DNA of 64,000 nt from Coniochaeta sp. PMI_546 (lineage: Eukaryota; Ascomycota; Sordariomycetes; Coniochaetales; Coniochaetaceae): NCBI GenBank assembly GCA_021432605.1, contig MU271151.1, positions 434,001 to 498,000 of the forward strand. The letters are read 5' to 3'. Positions 21,659-33,614 of the stretch are shown piece by piece. The notes below the pieces were generated by a model that searched no databases, was not told the DNA's origin, and saw nothing but the letters and a program-made list of their open reading frames with translations. Position 1 is the first letter of the stretch. Each line of letters begins with the position of its first letter. A program made the position numbers and the translations under genes.

Positions 21659-23701
21659 ATGTCACCACGATACCACGTACCAGCAGTCGATGCCGACTCG
21701 GACTCCTTGGGAGTGTCAATTCACCCAATTGATAAGAATGAGCCGCAAAGGATAACATCTCAGAACATCAGAAGAGACGGCCGAAGCAGAAGCAGCTCGC
21801 CTCAAGGCGGCAAACCAAGGCCAGTCATGTCAACCAGGCGCTACACTGACTTACCTCATGAAGCTCGCTCGATGCGAGACCGTGCTTGGGGCTCCGACGG
21901 CGAAGCGGAAGTAGAGGTAGTAAGGGCCGATAACCTCCGGGCGAGGTCGCCGTCGAGCATCGTAAGGCATTGGAACCCATTAGACGGGACGGAACGCGCC
22001 ACAGTCGGCGGTGATCAAAGCGTCGCCGCCATCTTTTCGTCGCAAACCCGTCGCCGAAGCCCCGCAAAGGACGAAAAGAGATCTACGTCTCCCATATCTC
22101 ATGCTATGACTGATGTCCTTAGCTTCTTGGATCCGGACTCGCCAAATGTAACTGAGGAGAGCATCAAGCGGACTCTTGAAGCCTCAACACAATGGCATCG
22201 GGATCCAAGATCAATCTCTGCTTGGAGTTCTGCTGGATCATCAGTGGCATCCACTACAGAAACAGAAAGCTCCCTTGGACACGACTCGCACCACGATGCG
22301 GAAGCCTATACGAGTCCGGAGTCGAGCGTCGACGGGGACATTGTCTCGACGACATTCGTACAGGACCTGTCGTATGCACAGCCCGCTATAGCTCGGCCAG
22401 ATGCCAAGTCTATGACGGAAGCTAAACCGGCACCTAGGAGAAAACAAGCCAAGGACAAGGAGTACCACTACGGGACTCCAGAAATGCCACGAGGCAACGC
22501 AAATCTACCGCATCTTCCGCCCAACGCACTAACTCCAAGGGCTCCAAATCTCGGCCAAGGCCATGTCAAGCATCTCCCCAGAGCAGAGAAGCTTCCACTA
22601 ACAGGATACGAGCTGCTCGCTGCACGCCTCTCCACCAGCTCCGGCAGGGATACGTCCAAAGCACGGCGGCACGGGCGGCGTCTGTCCTCACAACCCTCCT
22701 CCCCGGGCAGCGGCAGATCCAGTCCAGATACTGAGCCAGATATCAAGCCAATCTATCGTCGCTTCGAAGCGCTGAACCACCGCCTCCTTCTCCATCTCCA
22801 GGACGAGCTCAGCGAGCTTGAGGAACAGCTCCACCGCCTCGACACGGCGGACACCCAGACTCGGCGCTTGCAGAATTGCATTTTGCCGGCCTCGCGACGC
22901 GCCGAACACTTGTCAGGGGGAGAGCTGCAGTGGCACAAGACAGATATTCTCGGGAAGATTGGGTTCAAACTGGGACAATACAATCACGTGCTGTCGTCTT
23001 TTCGAGAGTCCCAGGCCCTCCCGTCCCCAGACCTTGCTGACGTCGAAGCTTATCGAACCTACCTGGCGACGGACAACCCCATTGCTGAGATTGAGACGCG
23101 GTTCCTCGACCCGACGGATGATCTTGTGTCGCTTGCCCCCGATAGTGGTGCGCACAGGCCACGGTCTAACTCCAGCTCCAGCTCGTCGTCCTACGAACAT
23201 CGGAAAGGCGGCGCCTATTCCCCTGCTGCGCTGTCAGATGAGGCGCCTACGCCGAGGCAGGGGTCGTTGGCCAGCTTCTTGCCAAAGGCAACGCGTTTCG
23301 CATTTGTCGGGGCTCCCGGAGGCGCACCTCTGCCTACACCAAGCCTTAGCCCGGCGTCGAGCGTAGCGGCCTGTTCGAGGCCCAGTACAAGTGCGGGGGT
23401 CGACAACGTCGAACAGCCGTTGGCATCCGCGATGACGGTCTCAGCTGTCAAGCTGGCGTATATCTTGTCCGCGGCCTCGATATTACTCCCCGTTCTTCTT
23501 TTCCGAGTCGTGGGCGGCTTCGCTGCTCGGCTGGCAGTTGTGATGGTTCTGATGACTGCTGTTGGCGTTCTTGGTCAGGTATACGTCGCGGCTTGGCGAC
23601 CAGAGCTTTCACCGGGCCTGGTCAAGCTTGGAAGCAAGGATTTGTTCACGTATACTGGGGTATACGGAGCTGTTGTAGCAGTGATTGCGGCAGTGTGCTG
23701 A
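21659..23701 (+). CDS. DUF6594 domain membrane protein
   Basis: A single 680-residue exon. The first 360 residues are Ser/Arg/Pro-rich and probably disordered. From about residue 364 it matches the layout of the fungal DUF6594 domain: PIYRRFEALNHRLLLHLQDE, a helical ELEEQLHRLD segment, a long second helix region (ILGKIGFKLGQYNHVLSSF), and three closely spaced membrane helices at the end (LAYILSAASILLPVLLF, LAVVMVLMTAVGVLGQVYV, VYGAVVAVIAAV). The protein ends within the last helix. The function of this family is not established. The long N-terminal extension is larger than the core domain. The start is the first ATG of the frame, preceded by TTAAAC. Confidence 0.8.
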   Translation: MSPRYHVPAVDADSDSLGVSIHPIDKNEPQRITSQNIRRDGRSRSSSPQGGKPRPVMSTRRYTDLPHEARSMRDRAWGSDGEAEVEVVRADNLRARSPSSIVRHWNPLDGTERATVGGDQSVAAIFSSQTRRRSPAKDEKRSTSPISHAMTDVLSFLDPDSPNVTEESIKRTLEASTQWHRDPRSISAWSSAGSSVASTTETESSLGHDSHHDAEAYTSPESSVDGDIVSTTFVQDLSYAQPAIARPDAKSMTEAKPAPRRKQAKDKEYHYGTPEMPRGNANLPHLPPNALTPRAPNLGQGHVKHLPRAEKLPLTGYELLAARLSTSSGRDTSKARRHGRRLSSQPSSPGSGRSSPDTEPDIKPIYRRFEALNHRLLLHLQDELSELEEQLHRLDTADTQTRRLQNCILPASRRAEHLSGGELQWHKTDILGKIGFKLGQYNHVLSSFRESQALPSPDLADVEAYRTYLATDNPIAEIETRFLDPTDDLVSLAPDSGAHRPRSNSSSSSSSYEHRKGGAYSPAALSDEAPTPRQGSLASFLPKATRFAFVGAPGGAPLPTPSLSPASSVAACSRPSTSAGVDNVEQPLASAMTVSAVKLAYILSAASILLPVLLFRVVGGFAARLAVVMVLMTAVGVLGQVYVAAWRPELSPGLVKLGSKDLFTYTGVYGAVVAVIAAVC

Positions 23702-25372
23702 AAACAGTTTTGTAAGAAATATGGCATATCTGCTTGGAGCTTTGTTGGAAATTTGTTGCTACTTGAACTATACCCCGGATGCAATCCCAGAATCTTACAC
23801 AATTGTTGCACACTTGGTCGTCTCAGCTATGTCTTATGCGATGAACTCGTTCTCTCTCCTCCATACTCAATAGGTTGATATTTTGATCAATGCGAAAGGT
23901 GACATGGAAGAGAGGCCAATAGCCGCGCGAATTTATTCTCTTCCGGCGGCCATGGATCTCGCCACTTGACCCTCGTCAGTGTGCTTGGCTGTAGAGAGCA
24001 ACCACTCTCTGTTGAATCTATTGGCTCTATGTTGGATGCATTTGGCGTTGGCGAGGCAATGTATCTGACAATTAATCGCCATATCCTCTGACGAATCTCA
24101 ACGTTGAACTGGATAATGTATCACGCCAGCTAGAATTCTTCCTTCATACCATCTGGAACAATGTGCATGAGTTGAAATTCCCTTTGAGGTGCACCGTTCT
24201 GCTTATCCACCTGAAACTCAATAGGTGCCTGCCTCTCACAAGGAACAGAACATCACGATGTCATGACAACGGTCGACCCAGTGTTTTACCCTGGCCTTGT
24301 TCGTCTCCTCCACGGCCTACGGCTAAACATCCTGTATACATAATTTCTACACCCCCTTGACAGACGGGTCATAGCGACTTATATAACGATAATCATTCCA
24401 ATTGGTAACGGTCTCTTAAGATTTGCATAGTTTTCGTCTCTTTCCCTGGCAATAATCAGATGATAGCTGTGCCGAATACGCTCTTCGCTTTCGCGCAGGG
24501 AAGAAAACGATGTTTCCATGTACCGGACTACCGGTACTTGTCTCGGCAGGCTCGCACTTTCCTAGAATAGCGAAGCGCCTCTAGCCTGTTTTCCGACATT
24601 CAGTCTATCAATTCAGCGATGAATACATTCGCTGGCTGTGAAACCCTTGATAACTGTGTTTACGACGATCAAAATAATGCTCTTGGCCATCCAGGTGAAC
24701 GACGCTCGCTGGTGCAAAGGCCTGGCTGGACTGACCACTCAAGGTATAACGAGATCATTGGCATCGCCTTCGTTGCGGAAGCCTTCTTGCTGAGGGTGTC
24801 GGTATTTGTAAGGCAGCTTTGATAGTAGGTGGATTAATTACGTGTCTATCAAGACTGAGAAGTAATTAAACAAACAAAAGACATATCTTCTCCGACACGT
24901 AATGAGACACAATACAAGTATCACAACATAGTCAGCGTCGATTGTCACTGACACAGTACTGTGGGCGAAAATCATTGTCGCATTCGTTCACGTGTAGACG
25001 AAAATGGACAAGGCTGGACCGGATGCACTAGAACTATGTATCGCGCTCGTGGACAATCCGGGTGGCCATTATAGCTGACGGTATATGAAGAGATGGTATG
25101 AGAGAGCTTGATAGTGAAGAGAAACAGAAAATTGACCTGGCAAGCCTTGGTTAAGATACTGGAGTAAAAGAATGCGATAACTCGCTTGCCTGTCGGCCGT
25201 ACGATGCTTGGCAGGGAGGGACCATATTCATAAAGCTCTATTGGGGAGTCCAGCTTTTATACTGCGATAGACGAACATAATCTACATTCGTGCTCTACAG
25301 CTGTGCAAAGGCTGTTATTTCCTCCTCGTCGCACTGAACTTGCGGAGCCACTGCCTCGATACTGCTTAGAGT
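23702..25372. other. Intergenic region, no gene recognised
   Basis: This 1.7-kb stretch lies between the DUF6594 gene and the 3' end of the Ser/Thr-rich protein gene. Frames such as 24619-24822 (67 codons) show no family, signal peptide or cysteine pattern. I see no RNA gene. Confidence 0.5.
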
Positions 25373-26827
25373 CTATGAGACCTGAGTCCCAGTCGGGAAG
25401 AGCCGCGTGCAGGGAAAAGAAACATCCGACCCTGTGCCACTCGATAGGTAGAACAAGTTCCCGCAGAGGAGAATGTTGGACCTCCCGGCACCCGAGATCG
25501 TGACCTCGTTGGTGGCCGCGTTGACGCAGCCCTTGAGCCTGGCATAGGTACCGGCGGCAACTGCGGCCTCCACGACGGCCTTGGGCTTGGTCGTTATCGA
25601 TACGCTGCTGGTGGTGACACTCAGGTCAATGTACGGCACTGAGATCGTGGTGCCAGTACCGACCAGGTGGGCCAGCTCCAGATAGCCGTTACTGTCCAGT
25701 GTCCAGGTGTACGAGTATGTCGACGCTCCACCGGTACCCACCGGGATGGAAGTGGTCTGCCACGCGACTGGGCCGCTAGATATGACGTTCATGAACCGCG
25801 TCGTACCGTCGGTGTACGGAGAGGTGACCTGGAAGGCGGTACCGGGCGGCTTGCACGTGAGCGTCACTACGGTGGTGGGTGTGGACGTCTGCGAGGCAAT
25901 TGATGTCGAGGAGACGATATCGATCTGGGTGGTGGACACTGTTGCAGTGAGCAGGATCGAATCGGTTTCCGTGCTCAGGGTCGTGGCCGTCACGGAGCTG
26001 ATGTCGCTTTCCGTGCTTGAGACCGTGGCAACGGCCGAGACGATGTCGGTCTCGGTGCTGGAGAGCGTGGACACCACCGAAGTGACTGTGCTTCCAGCTG
26101 GTACTGTGACCGTTACTGCGGGCGCAGGGACAGTGATGGTAGTGGCAACGGCGCCGGCACACTTGCAAGCCGAGACGTACTTGTCCCAGGAAGGGCATAC
26201 TGTCGACGCGTAGACCGGGAGGTTGGCCGACGCAGACCGGCGGGCCTTTGCTGCCACCTGATACACGGTGGACGTGGATGTAACAGCGGCGGCTGTCTGA
26301 ACAGCAGTCGTGGTAACGGGCACGGTCGCGGTCTGGGTGAGGATATCTGTCTTCGTGGATGCCGTCACGGTTGTGCTCTCGGTGAGGATGTCTGTCTCTG
26401 TTGAAGCCGTGACAGTCGTGCTCTCGGTGTACAGAAGGACCTCAGTCGACACCGTTTCCGTGTCTGTCTCGGTAAAGAGTGCGGTCGCCACTCCATTCTT
26501 GATGGCCGTTGCCGTTTCGGTCACGATGCTGCACATGCGCACATGAATACCACAACTTTGGATGGCTCAGATGATTACGAACCATCTTACCTTGCAGATG
26601 CGGTGACTGTAACAAGCAGATTTGATGAACAGTCGGCCACGCCATGATTGACCGGTAGGACGATCGCTGCGGAAGAGAGATATTGTCAGTCTGTTCTCTT
26701 CTGCGCTCGTCTATTGCGGCATGATCCTACCTTTCAAGCACTGATCCTCGCGGCACTGGATACAAGCGGCAGCAGTTACTTGCAGCAGGGTTATTCCCGA
26801 AAGCGCAACGAAGCCAAAGTTCTTCAT
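25373..26827 (-). CDS. Secreted Ser/Thr-rich repeat protein, adhesin-like
   Basis: Exons 26827-26731, 26666-26591 and 26528-25373 give 442 residues. The N-terminus MKNFGFVALSGITLLQVTAA is a clear signal peptide, followed by a small Cys-bearing region (CIQCREDQCLKA, then DCSSN). About 200 residues of Thr/Ser/Val repeats follow, with units such as TESTTVTASTETDIL twice in tandem and then looser STETD(I/S) units. Such a region is expected to be heavily O-glycosylated, as in fungal cell-wall adhesins. A compact C-terminal part (FQVTSPYTDGTTRFMN to the end) has four Cys and no recognised family. There is no GPI-anchor signal at the C-terminus, so it may be released or held by disulfides. Introns are GT-AG in phases 1 and 2. 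Confidence 0.8.
26339..26428 (-). repeat. Tandem 45-bp coding repeat (two units)
   Basis: Two adjacent 15-codon units encode TESTTVTASTETDIL and TESTTVTASTKTDIL in the secreted Ser/Thr-rich protein. Their nucleotide sequences are also nearly identical, which points to recent duplication. Confidence 0.8.
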
Positions 26828-27330
26828 GGTGCAAAGGAGTGACAAGAAAAAGATTGATGAGACCTAGGAACCAGTTCGAAGTTTCGAACTACCTGCTGGA
26901 AATCTCCCATCTTGAGCTGGCACATTATTAAATATTCACATCTTTGAATATTCACATCCGAGTATCCGTCTCATTTGAGGTTTTGTACGTAACTAATAAG
27001 CAGAATCGATAGTTCGCTTTGGAGTGTCGGTGATCCTTGGCAAAGGTTGTTTCCAGCTCTATTCCCCAGCTGTGCTAGGCAAGGCACGTCTAGCTCTAGG
27101 CTGTAAACAACTCCGCTTGTGGGGTTCGACCTCGACGATTCTGACCATAGTACGATTCCATTTGCCGGTACCCGAGTCTCTAAGATTGGTAGCAACGTGT
27201 GTACGTATGTCAAGACAAAACTGGTTAGAGCCCTGGAGACATCGGGGGAGTAGAAGGAGGCACTTGGTGAAGTCGGCGAAGGACATTTGCATGTGTCTGT
27301 CCGCATGATAAAGGATAACTTGTCGGCCCT
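26828..27330. other. Intergenic region, 503 bp
   Basis: It contains the upstream region of the Ser/Thr-rich protein gene and the 3' end of the DUF1479 gene. A short direct repeat, AATATTCACATC, occurs twice around 26932-26957. No gene is recognised. Confidence 0.45.
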
Positions 27331-28911
27331 TTATTCATCGAAGCCTAGCACGTAGTTGGCTTTGCGGATTGCTTCTGCACCACCTCTCGTTTCGGCATCG
27401 GCCGCCACGAGCTTGTCAAGCCCGATAGACTGCAGGCCGACGGCCGTTGCAGAGCGCCGAACGTACTCCTGCGTCGGCCGACCAACGTGTTTTGACTCTC
27501 CAATCCCGCCGGGAAAGTCCGGTGCTGGAGTCCCCTCGAGAAAGGCCGCTCGCTGCCTGGCCACATACTTTGCGCTCTCTTCGGTAGTCGGACAGACGGG
27601 AATGTACAGCACGCTCGAGTCAGATGTGCCATTGTGCTTCTTGTCCACAGCATGGATTGCTGTCAGTCGCAGTCAGCATCAGCATAACATAGTATTGTGG
27701 ATAACCAAGGGATACTTACTGTCACAATGCCACACGACAAAGTCTCCCGGACGTACATCAGGGACATGGACCATAGTCCTTTCTAGCTCGAGGTGAGGAT
27801 GCAATCCCTCTGGAAATTCTTGGCCATGCCCAGGAGTCGCACCCTGGAGATCGCTGTTCATTTCCTCACCAGCAGTGAACTTCCAGTTCTTCTCGTCCAA
27901 GAACTCTTCCTTGCTTCCCCGGAGCTCGGCCAAGTCCTTGACCGGTCTAAAGAATGGTCTGAGTAGAGCGTACGACGTACTCTCCTTCAACAACGGGTTG
28001 ACCAGCAAGGTTCCCTGTTCCGGACCCGAATGGCTGATGGACAGCCATCCTTGAAACATCCTGAACATGGAACACGCGCCAAGTCCGTCGTAGAGGTTCG
28101 TTACCGCACCAACCCGTCCGGCGGCCTCGAATGGGTCATATTCCTCCCAGTCACCAGAGAAAACGTCATTATACACGCCTCCGCCAGCGCCATACCCTTC
28201 CTTCTCCCAACGCTCTACACTACCTCCATCTTGGTGCGGTCCAAGAGCGAAGTGTGCATCACCTGGCTGACGGATACGAAGGCGGTCTGCGTAGCTGAGC
28301 GGTAGGCGAAGGGAGATTGGCGCTGTTGCATCAGCGACGTGCCAAAGCTTGGTCATCAGCGCCGTTTGAGCAGCCAACATATTTGGATGAGTCCTAGCAC
28401 GGAGTTGCGGCGCAGACCAGTAGAGCTCTATGACTTGCGGGTTATGCGCCGGGAACCCTCTCGTGTGCGGGTTTTGACGCACATACTCCTCGATCTCGAA
28501 CTTATACGACCGTGCTTCATCCTCGGGGATGACACCACGGATAACAGCGGCTCCGCGTTTCTTGATCTCGTCTTTTAACGAGGTGAGGTCTTGGTCTAGG
28601 TGGCTGAAGCGGACCTCGGGAATGATGCGCGGTCCAGTGTTGGCCACGATGTCGTTCTCCTGCTTGAGCACTTTGAGCAAGCGGTTCCAGCTAGCTGTGA
28701 TCTTGTCTTCGTGGCCGGCAGAGAGGGAAAGCTTTAGTTGCCGGAAGCGGTCGGGCAAGGGGTTGGCTTCTTTGCCGGAAAGCGAGGCAAAAGAATCGGA
28801 GATATCTCCTTCGCGTTTGGTTTGGGTAGTGGCCATGGCTGCCATGTTGACGCAACGGCTTTGAAGCCTCGGTATTGATGGTATAACCGCCTTTACTGTT
28901 GTCTTCAACAT
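27331..28911 (-). CDS. DUF1479 family protein (YbiU-like, probable Fe(II)/2-oxoglutarate oxygenase fold)
   Basis: Exons 28911-27720 and 27659-27331 give 506 residues. The sequence follows the DUF1479 family: KKRGAAVIRGVIPEDEA near residue 118, LGPHQDGGSVERW with the H-x-D metal pair (His226, Asp228), and VPDVRPGDFVVWHCD followed by IHAVD carrying the likely distal His400. LYIPVCPTTEESAKYVARQR follows, with the family end RRSATAVGLQSIGL. The fold suggests a jelly-roll oxygenase; the substrate is unknown. The first 35 residues are basic and Ser/Thr-rich, so a mitochondrial targeting peptide is possible, with Met23 or Met26 as alternative starts. The intron (GTAAGTAT...CTGACAG) interrupts the Thr codon of CDTIH. 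Confidence 0.88.
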
Positions 28912-29549
28912 CCTAACGTCTCCGCGGGAGGAAAGAGTCGGTATTTGCAGTCTGGTGTTGGCTGATAGCCGAATGGAATTGCGAGATTGACAGTCTGGCA
29001 GACTAGGGGACGAACAGGTGAATGAGCCCGAGAATCTCTACAGAGTCCATCATACTTGACAGTGGCAGCGGAAGTTGGTATATAAGCTTTTGTATCGGAG
29101 CCATGAGGCTGTGAGAGTTCCGAATGGTGAAGCAAGCAGCCATCGGTAGCGGAGTTGGTAAATGAAGGAGTTACCCAATATAGTTAGATTGTTTTCTGGC
29201 CGAGTCAAACTAGGTAGTACCAAGTATCTCGTATGGCCCTCAAATACCTCTTCGTGATTGGCTCTAGGTCCACGCAGTCGCTGTGGCTAAATCGACTAGA
29301 CTCATCTCTCGGGGCGGAGTTTCCTCAAACCGTCACACCGCCAACGTCATCTCACGGCTTCTTCGCCAACACAGTCCAGGCAATCGCCCATTTCCATATT
29401 CGGAAGATCGGCGCACTTTGTTAAATCGACATCGACAGACACCTTGTTGTCGTCCCCTATTTTCTTATTCTCCGCTTCGGGCGCCCTGGGTCGGTCGCTC
29501 GCCGATCCGCCAATCACACTTTGATTCTGCCAGACGAAGCCAGAAGCAA
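28912..29549. promoter_or_regulatory. Divergent promoter region, DUF1479 gene / Zn-cluster regulator
   Basis: A 638-bp gap lies between divergent starts. The frame of the regulator stays open upstream, but its sequence there is Arg/Ser-rich and unlike a protein. No defined binding site is claimed. Confidence 0.4.
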
Positions 29550-31974
29550 ATGGCGGGTCAGCAGCAGGTTGTCGGAGCACATCTTAGGCATGATAGCCCT
29601 CCCGGTCAAGTACCACGTGGGGCCCGTCTGCGTTTTGTCGCCTCCGATGCCGTGGGCCTGCCGGTGAAACGGAAGCAAGTCCAGCATGCGTGCCTCGCAT
29701 GCCGACAGAAGAAGGTAACGGTACAGGCACCGGTCAGCACTTATTCGGCTGCTAATAGGTCCAAAGAAAAAATGCAATCATGGTCCAGAGGCCGGCAATC
29801 CCGGGCAAGTTCCGTCGAGTATCTCCCAGTCTCCTGAGGGAAGCCGCGATGCCAAAAGGCCTCGCTATGCCGAGAAGAGGACGGACACCCCGTCATCTGC
29901 TTCTATCGACATAGATGAGGATGCTTCCAACGCTGCTTCACACCTTCTAGGGCTCTCTGATCGTGCTGGAGGGCTAGCCTCTGCCGATTTTCAGGAGGAA
30001 GAGGATCCTCAAGCCCGTTTTGTGGGAGATCTCAATCCCGAGAATATCCTGATTTCCGCCATGGCGGAAGTGTCTAGAAACTCTCCTTCCTCGCACCATC
30101 AACGCAACTCCGCTGTCGGAATATGGAAAGAGCCAGTTCAGCCGGACAGAAACAGGAACGGGAGGGCTTCTGCTCGAAAGCCCTTGCCTTCAGCGGCTGG
30201 CAGTGATAAGAGGATATCTTCTCCTACCTCCCAGACTACCCCGTTGGATGACATTGCGACCTTGGAAGAACGCCTACGGACGGCGCGGAACAGCTGGATA
30301 GAGAGGTGTCTCGCTGATATTGATCCGCCCCAGGCCGCCTTCATCAATCTGCGACGCATTTACCTAAAGAAAATCCACCCGATATTTCCTATCTTTGATG
30401 AGAAACGACTCATGAACCTCGGCACCAGTAGGATAGACAGGGCAATAAAGCTGGTCATCTGCCTGGCTGCATCGACAGACCACGAAGCCAGGAGTCACCT
30501 GCGCCTTGAAGCATATCCAACAACATTGCCGTACCAGGACTTCTCGAGCAAACTGTCTCAGCTTCTACGAGCACTGATCCAGGAGATAGACTTCAGCAAC
30601 CGGCTGCTCGATCAGATCCGCATCCTGGCTCTTATGGCTATGTACTGGCAGCCCTTGGAGGAACAAGACTGGGACGGTCCTGCTCGGCTGTTTTCTCAAG
30701 CTATGGCGATCGTCTTTTCCATTGGCCTCCATCTCGAGGTCTATGACAAAGCTTACCACATCCACGACCAGCATGAAGAGACACCTGCTGGTCATCCCCC
30801 TAGGCAGAGATGCCGCGAAGACATCGAGAGGATATTTCTCTGCATCTTCGCCCTGGATCGCTTAATGGCATCTTTCTACGGACGACCGATCCTCCTTAAT
30901 GAGCGCGATTTTGACCGAGACATTCTAAAGTATGCCGCAATGCAAGCGCCATGTTTCAGGCTATTCATACTCGTCATATGGCAGCTCAACCTGATTCAGG
31001 ATCTGTACCGCCCATTCTCGACGAGCCAACTGTCCGCCGAGGTCTCCGTCTTTGAGCGATTGATACTCGAATCAGGTGCCCAGAATGCGCCCCCATTTAT
31101 CATAGCCACGATCGAGGTCTTCCATCACGCAGTGTGTGCCCTGTCTGTCCGGCAGACTCGACAGGCCTTCGCCAACCCGCCGGCAGCTGGCCCGAACCAT
31201 CAACAAGAATATCCACATCTACCACAGCCGCTACTGAACGCTCGCAGATCTATATCTGCAGACAGGATTCTGCAAATCGTTAAGCAGTACGACGTCGGTC
31301 CATTGCCGTTCATCCCATATGCTCTATCTATATCTCTCAGTGTCGCATACAGGAAATGGCGCTTCAGCCAGATACCGATGTTCCGTGCGCGAGGCAGAGC
31401 CGCATTCATGGAGGTGCTGCTTGTCCTGGAGAAATGGGCTGGCGTCTTTACCAGCGCCAGGATCAACTACAACCTCGCGCAGAAAGTCGTCGAGGGCATG
31501 GAGAAGGTGCAGGACAACATCAAGCGGAAGTGTCGGGACGGAACACCAGCCATGGCACCTATTCGTGATCAGCTTAAGAGTGCAATGGCCGGCGCAAATA
31601 CCAATGGGATATCTTCTAGCCAAACGCCAGCCGGCCAGTCCAGCTCACTTGTGACCGATCCTCCTTCTCTCGTCGCCTTGAACGGCAACGGAGAGCACGT
31701 TGTGGGAACACTACCACGATCAAGCGTGGAGAGTCTACCGGTCTCGTTCCCGGCGCCCGATCCGAGAGCTTTATCGTTCAATTACGACTTTTCCTTCCCT
31801 GAAGACCTTGCAGGCCTTGATCTGTTCAATTTCTTCGACGAGAGCACGATGGACGTGGGCGAGATGGACAGTATGTTCGATCGCAACCTCGATCCCATGG
31901 CACCCGCGTTTTGGCCTGCTTATCCGAGTCTCGACCCGGAAAGGATTGACCAGGGGGCGGCATTCTTTCCTTAG
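29550..31974 (+). CDS. Fungal transcription regulator with partial zinc-cluster motif
   Basis: Exons 29550-29714 and 29767-31974 give 790 residues. Residues 44-58 read VQHACLACRQKKKKC, the first half of a Zn2Cys6 cluster (C-x2-C-x6-C); the second three Cys are not visible downstream, where the sequence is NHGPEAGNPGQVPSS. ARFVGDLNPENIL (about 135) and FINLRRIYLKKIHPIFPIFD begin the middle homology region typical of fungal-specific regulators. This continues through the QEIDFSNRLLDQIRILALMA and FALDRLMASFYGRP segments. The C-terminus is acidic (FFDESTMDVGEMDSMF) and may activate transcription. The 52-nt intron ends in AAAG, 10-15 nt after a CTAAT branch point; this acceptor alone gives the KKKKC spacing. 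Confidence 0.8.
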
Positions 31975-33190
31975 GTCAGGATTTGATTATGTGTTTGCGG
32001 AAGAGGAAGAGGATGTATTAAGAAGACATTTCTTTAGGGTGCATGGTCAGACGAAAATACGTTTGGCTGGAATCATATAGTCAGTATCTTCTTGGGATCA
32101 GTACATGTGTCAGTGAGAAGGGGCGTTGGAGGAAGTAATCACCAGGAATAATAATAAAAAAGTAAAAAAAAATGGTATATGAAGAGGCAAGTCTGGCTGG
32201 ACTCAGAAACAGTTTACGGGCAAGTGTTCCCCAAACTCTCATGTCTGCAATTCAAGTCTGCAAGCCATCAAGGACACAGGGGCATGTGCCCCTGGTTCTC
32301 TGCCAACCCGGAAAACAGGGCGGATCGAAGTGGTTGTCCGCTGGCTGGCAGATCAGTCTACTAAGCATGCGAGTTGTGCCCGGTAGAAACTTGACCTAGT
32401 GAAGCGGCCAAGGTCCTCTAGTGATACTATTCTCGCTAGTCTCTCCTGTTAAGCAGGGTGCGAGATGTCATCTATAAGCTTTTGGTCAGAAGCAACCCAA
32501 GGAGGAACTCGAACGCTGCGGAAACTAGAGCTGGTGAGTATGGCCAGTGGCCGATCGAGCAAAGTGGCATCACATGAGAGACTTGGACTCTTCCGTATGG
32601 CTAGTGTTTCCGAGATTGCGTGAACCATGAACACGTCAACCTTGAAACGACCACAGATATATGAGGCCCATGGTTGTTGGAGTCGTGCACACCATTAGCT
32701 GTATAAGCTCAATCTTGAAAGAGCTATTTTTCTACTCTCGCCTCATCTTTCTCGCCACTTTTCTTTCACTATCGCGTTGCCCCTTGCGCTCTCCGGAGGC
32801 GCATGAGACGGCATAATATCATGACCGGCTTTCTGCTCACCCTTCTCTATATGTATTTTTGTACAGCAACAATTGGGTGGCCCCGGAGCTGTATTAGTGA
32901 TGAATGCAGAACAGGTGTGCTGGTATCGTTTAGTTTGGTTGACTGGATATTATTTCTTTCTTTGCCGTACGTCAGCCCAGCGTACGGACAGGGCAGTCCC
33001 TCACGGGAGGCTCAATTTTCCTTTTGGTGGACCCGGGCGTTGAAGTCCAAGTTCTGAGGATTAGCACCGCAATGGAAGTTTGGGTCTGGCCGAGAGAACC
33101 GAATTAGCTCAGTTTTGACAGTGGAAAATGAAAGCATTGCATAAGGTCTCATGATCAGAGTATGTATGGCGGTGGTCTTGCAGCATGAGC

Positions 33191-33614
33191 CTCTCCACGG
33201 ATGGGGATACGCACCCAAGAGGGATCAGCACGCCACATGTGGTCTTGTAGCTCGACGGATGGGGATACGCACCCAAGAGCGAGTGACGTTTGATGACCCC
33301 GAGGTCTCATCATCAAATTGGAAAGGAAGCAAGGCGTGAGAGCATTTGGACTTACTTGATGTTTAGAATGGTTTGATACCATACCTAATGATCGTCTTTA
33401 GGCTGGGTTGAGTAGAGTTTGTTAGCTTTAGCGCAGAAGCTCAGGGCAGAACACTGGACAGCTAAAAACCTCCTTCAGAGAATAACTTTTCATAAACGGT
33501 TACTTTGGAGCTTGACCTCTCGTCGGATGGTATTACGCACCCAAGAGCGATTGGTTGTCGCCGCCGCCGCCTTAGCTTCTCGACGGCTGGGGATACGCAC
33601 CCAGGAGCGATTGG
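33191..33614. repeat. Four copies of a 32-bp motif in two pairs
   Basis: The consensus is CTCGACGGATGGGGATAC followed by GCACCCAAGAGCGA. Copies lie at about 33191-33222, 33251-33282, 33517-33550 and 33577-33610. Measured at the shared GCACCC, copies 1-2 are 58 bp apart and copies 3-4 are 60 bp apart; 268 bp separate the pairs. The third copy has GGTATTAC in place of GGGATAC. TGGG and CCCA in the motif can pair around an 8-nt loop. Confidence 0.8.

Noticed and set aside
22818-23366. 182-codon plus-strand frame inside the DUF6594 gene
   Set aside because: Alternative frame of a Ser/Arg-rich coding region with no features of its own.
32500-32530. CTCGAAC word, possible minus-strand tRNA T-loop
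   Set aside because: No paired T stem or other tRNA arm nearby.
32803-33057. 84-codon frame starting with a hydrophobic stretch, possible small secreted protein
   Set aside because: Only two or three Cys, no clear cleavage site, no supporting promoter or homology.
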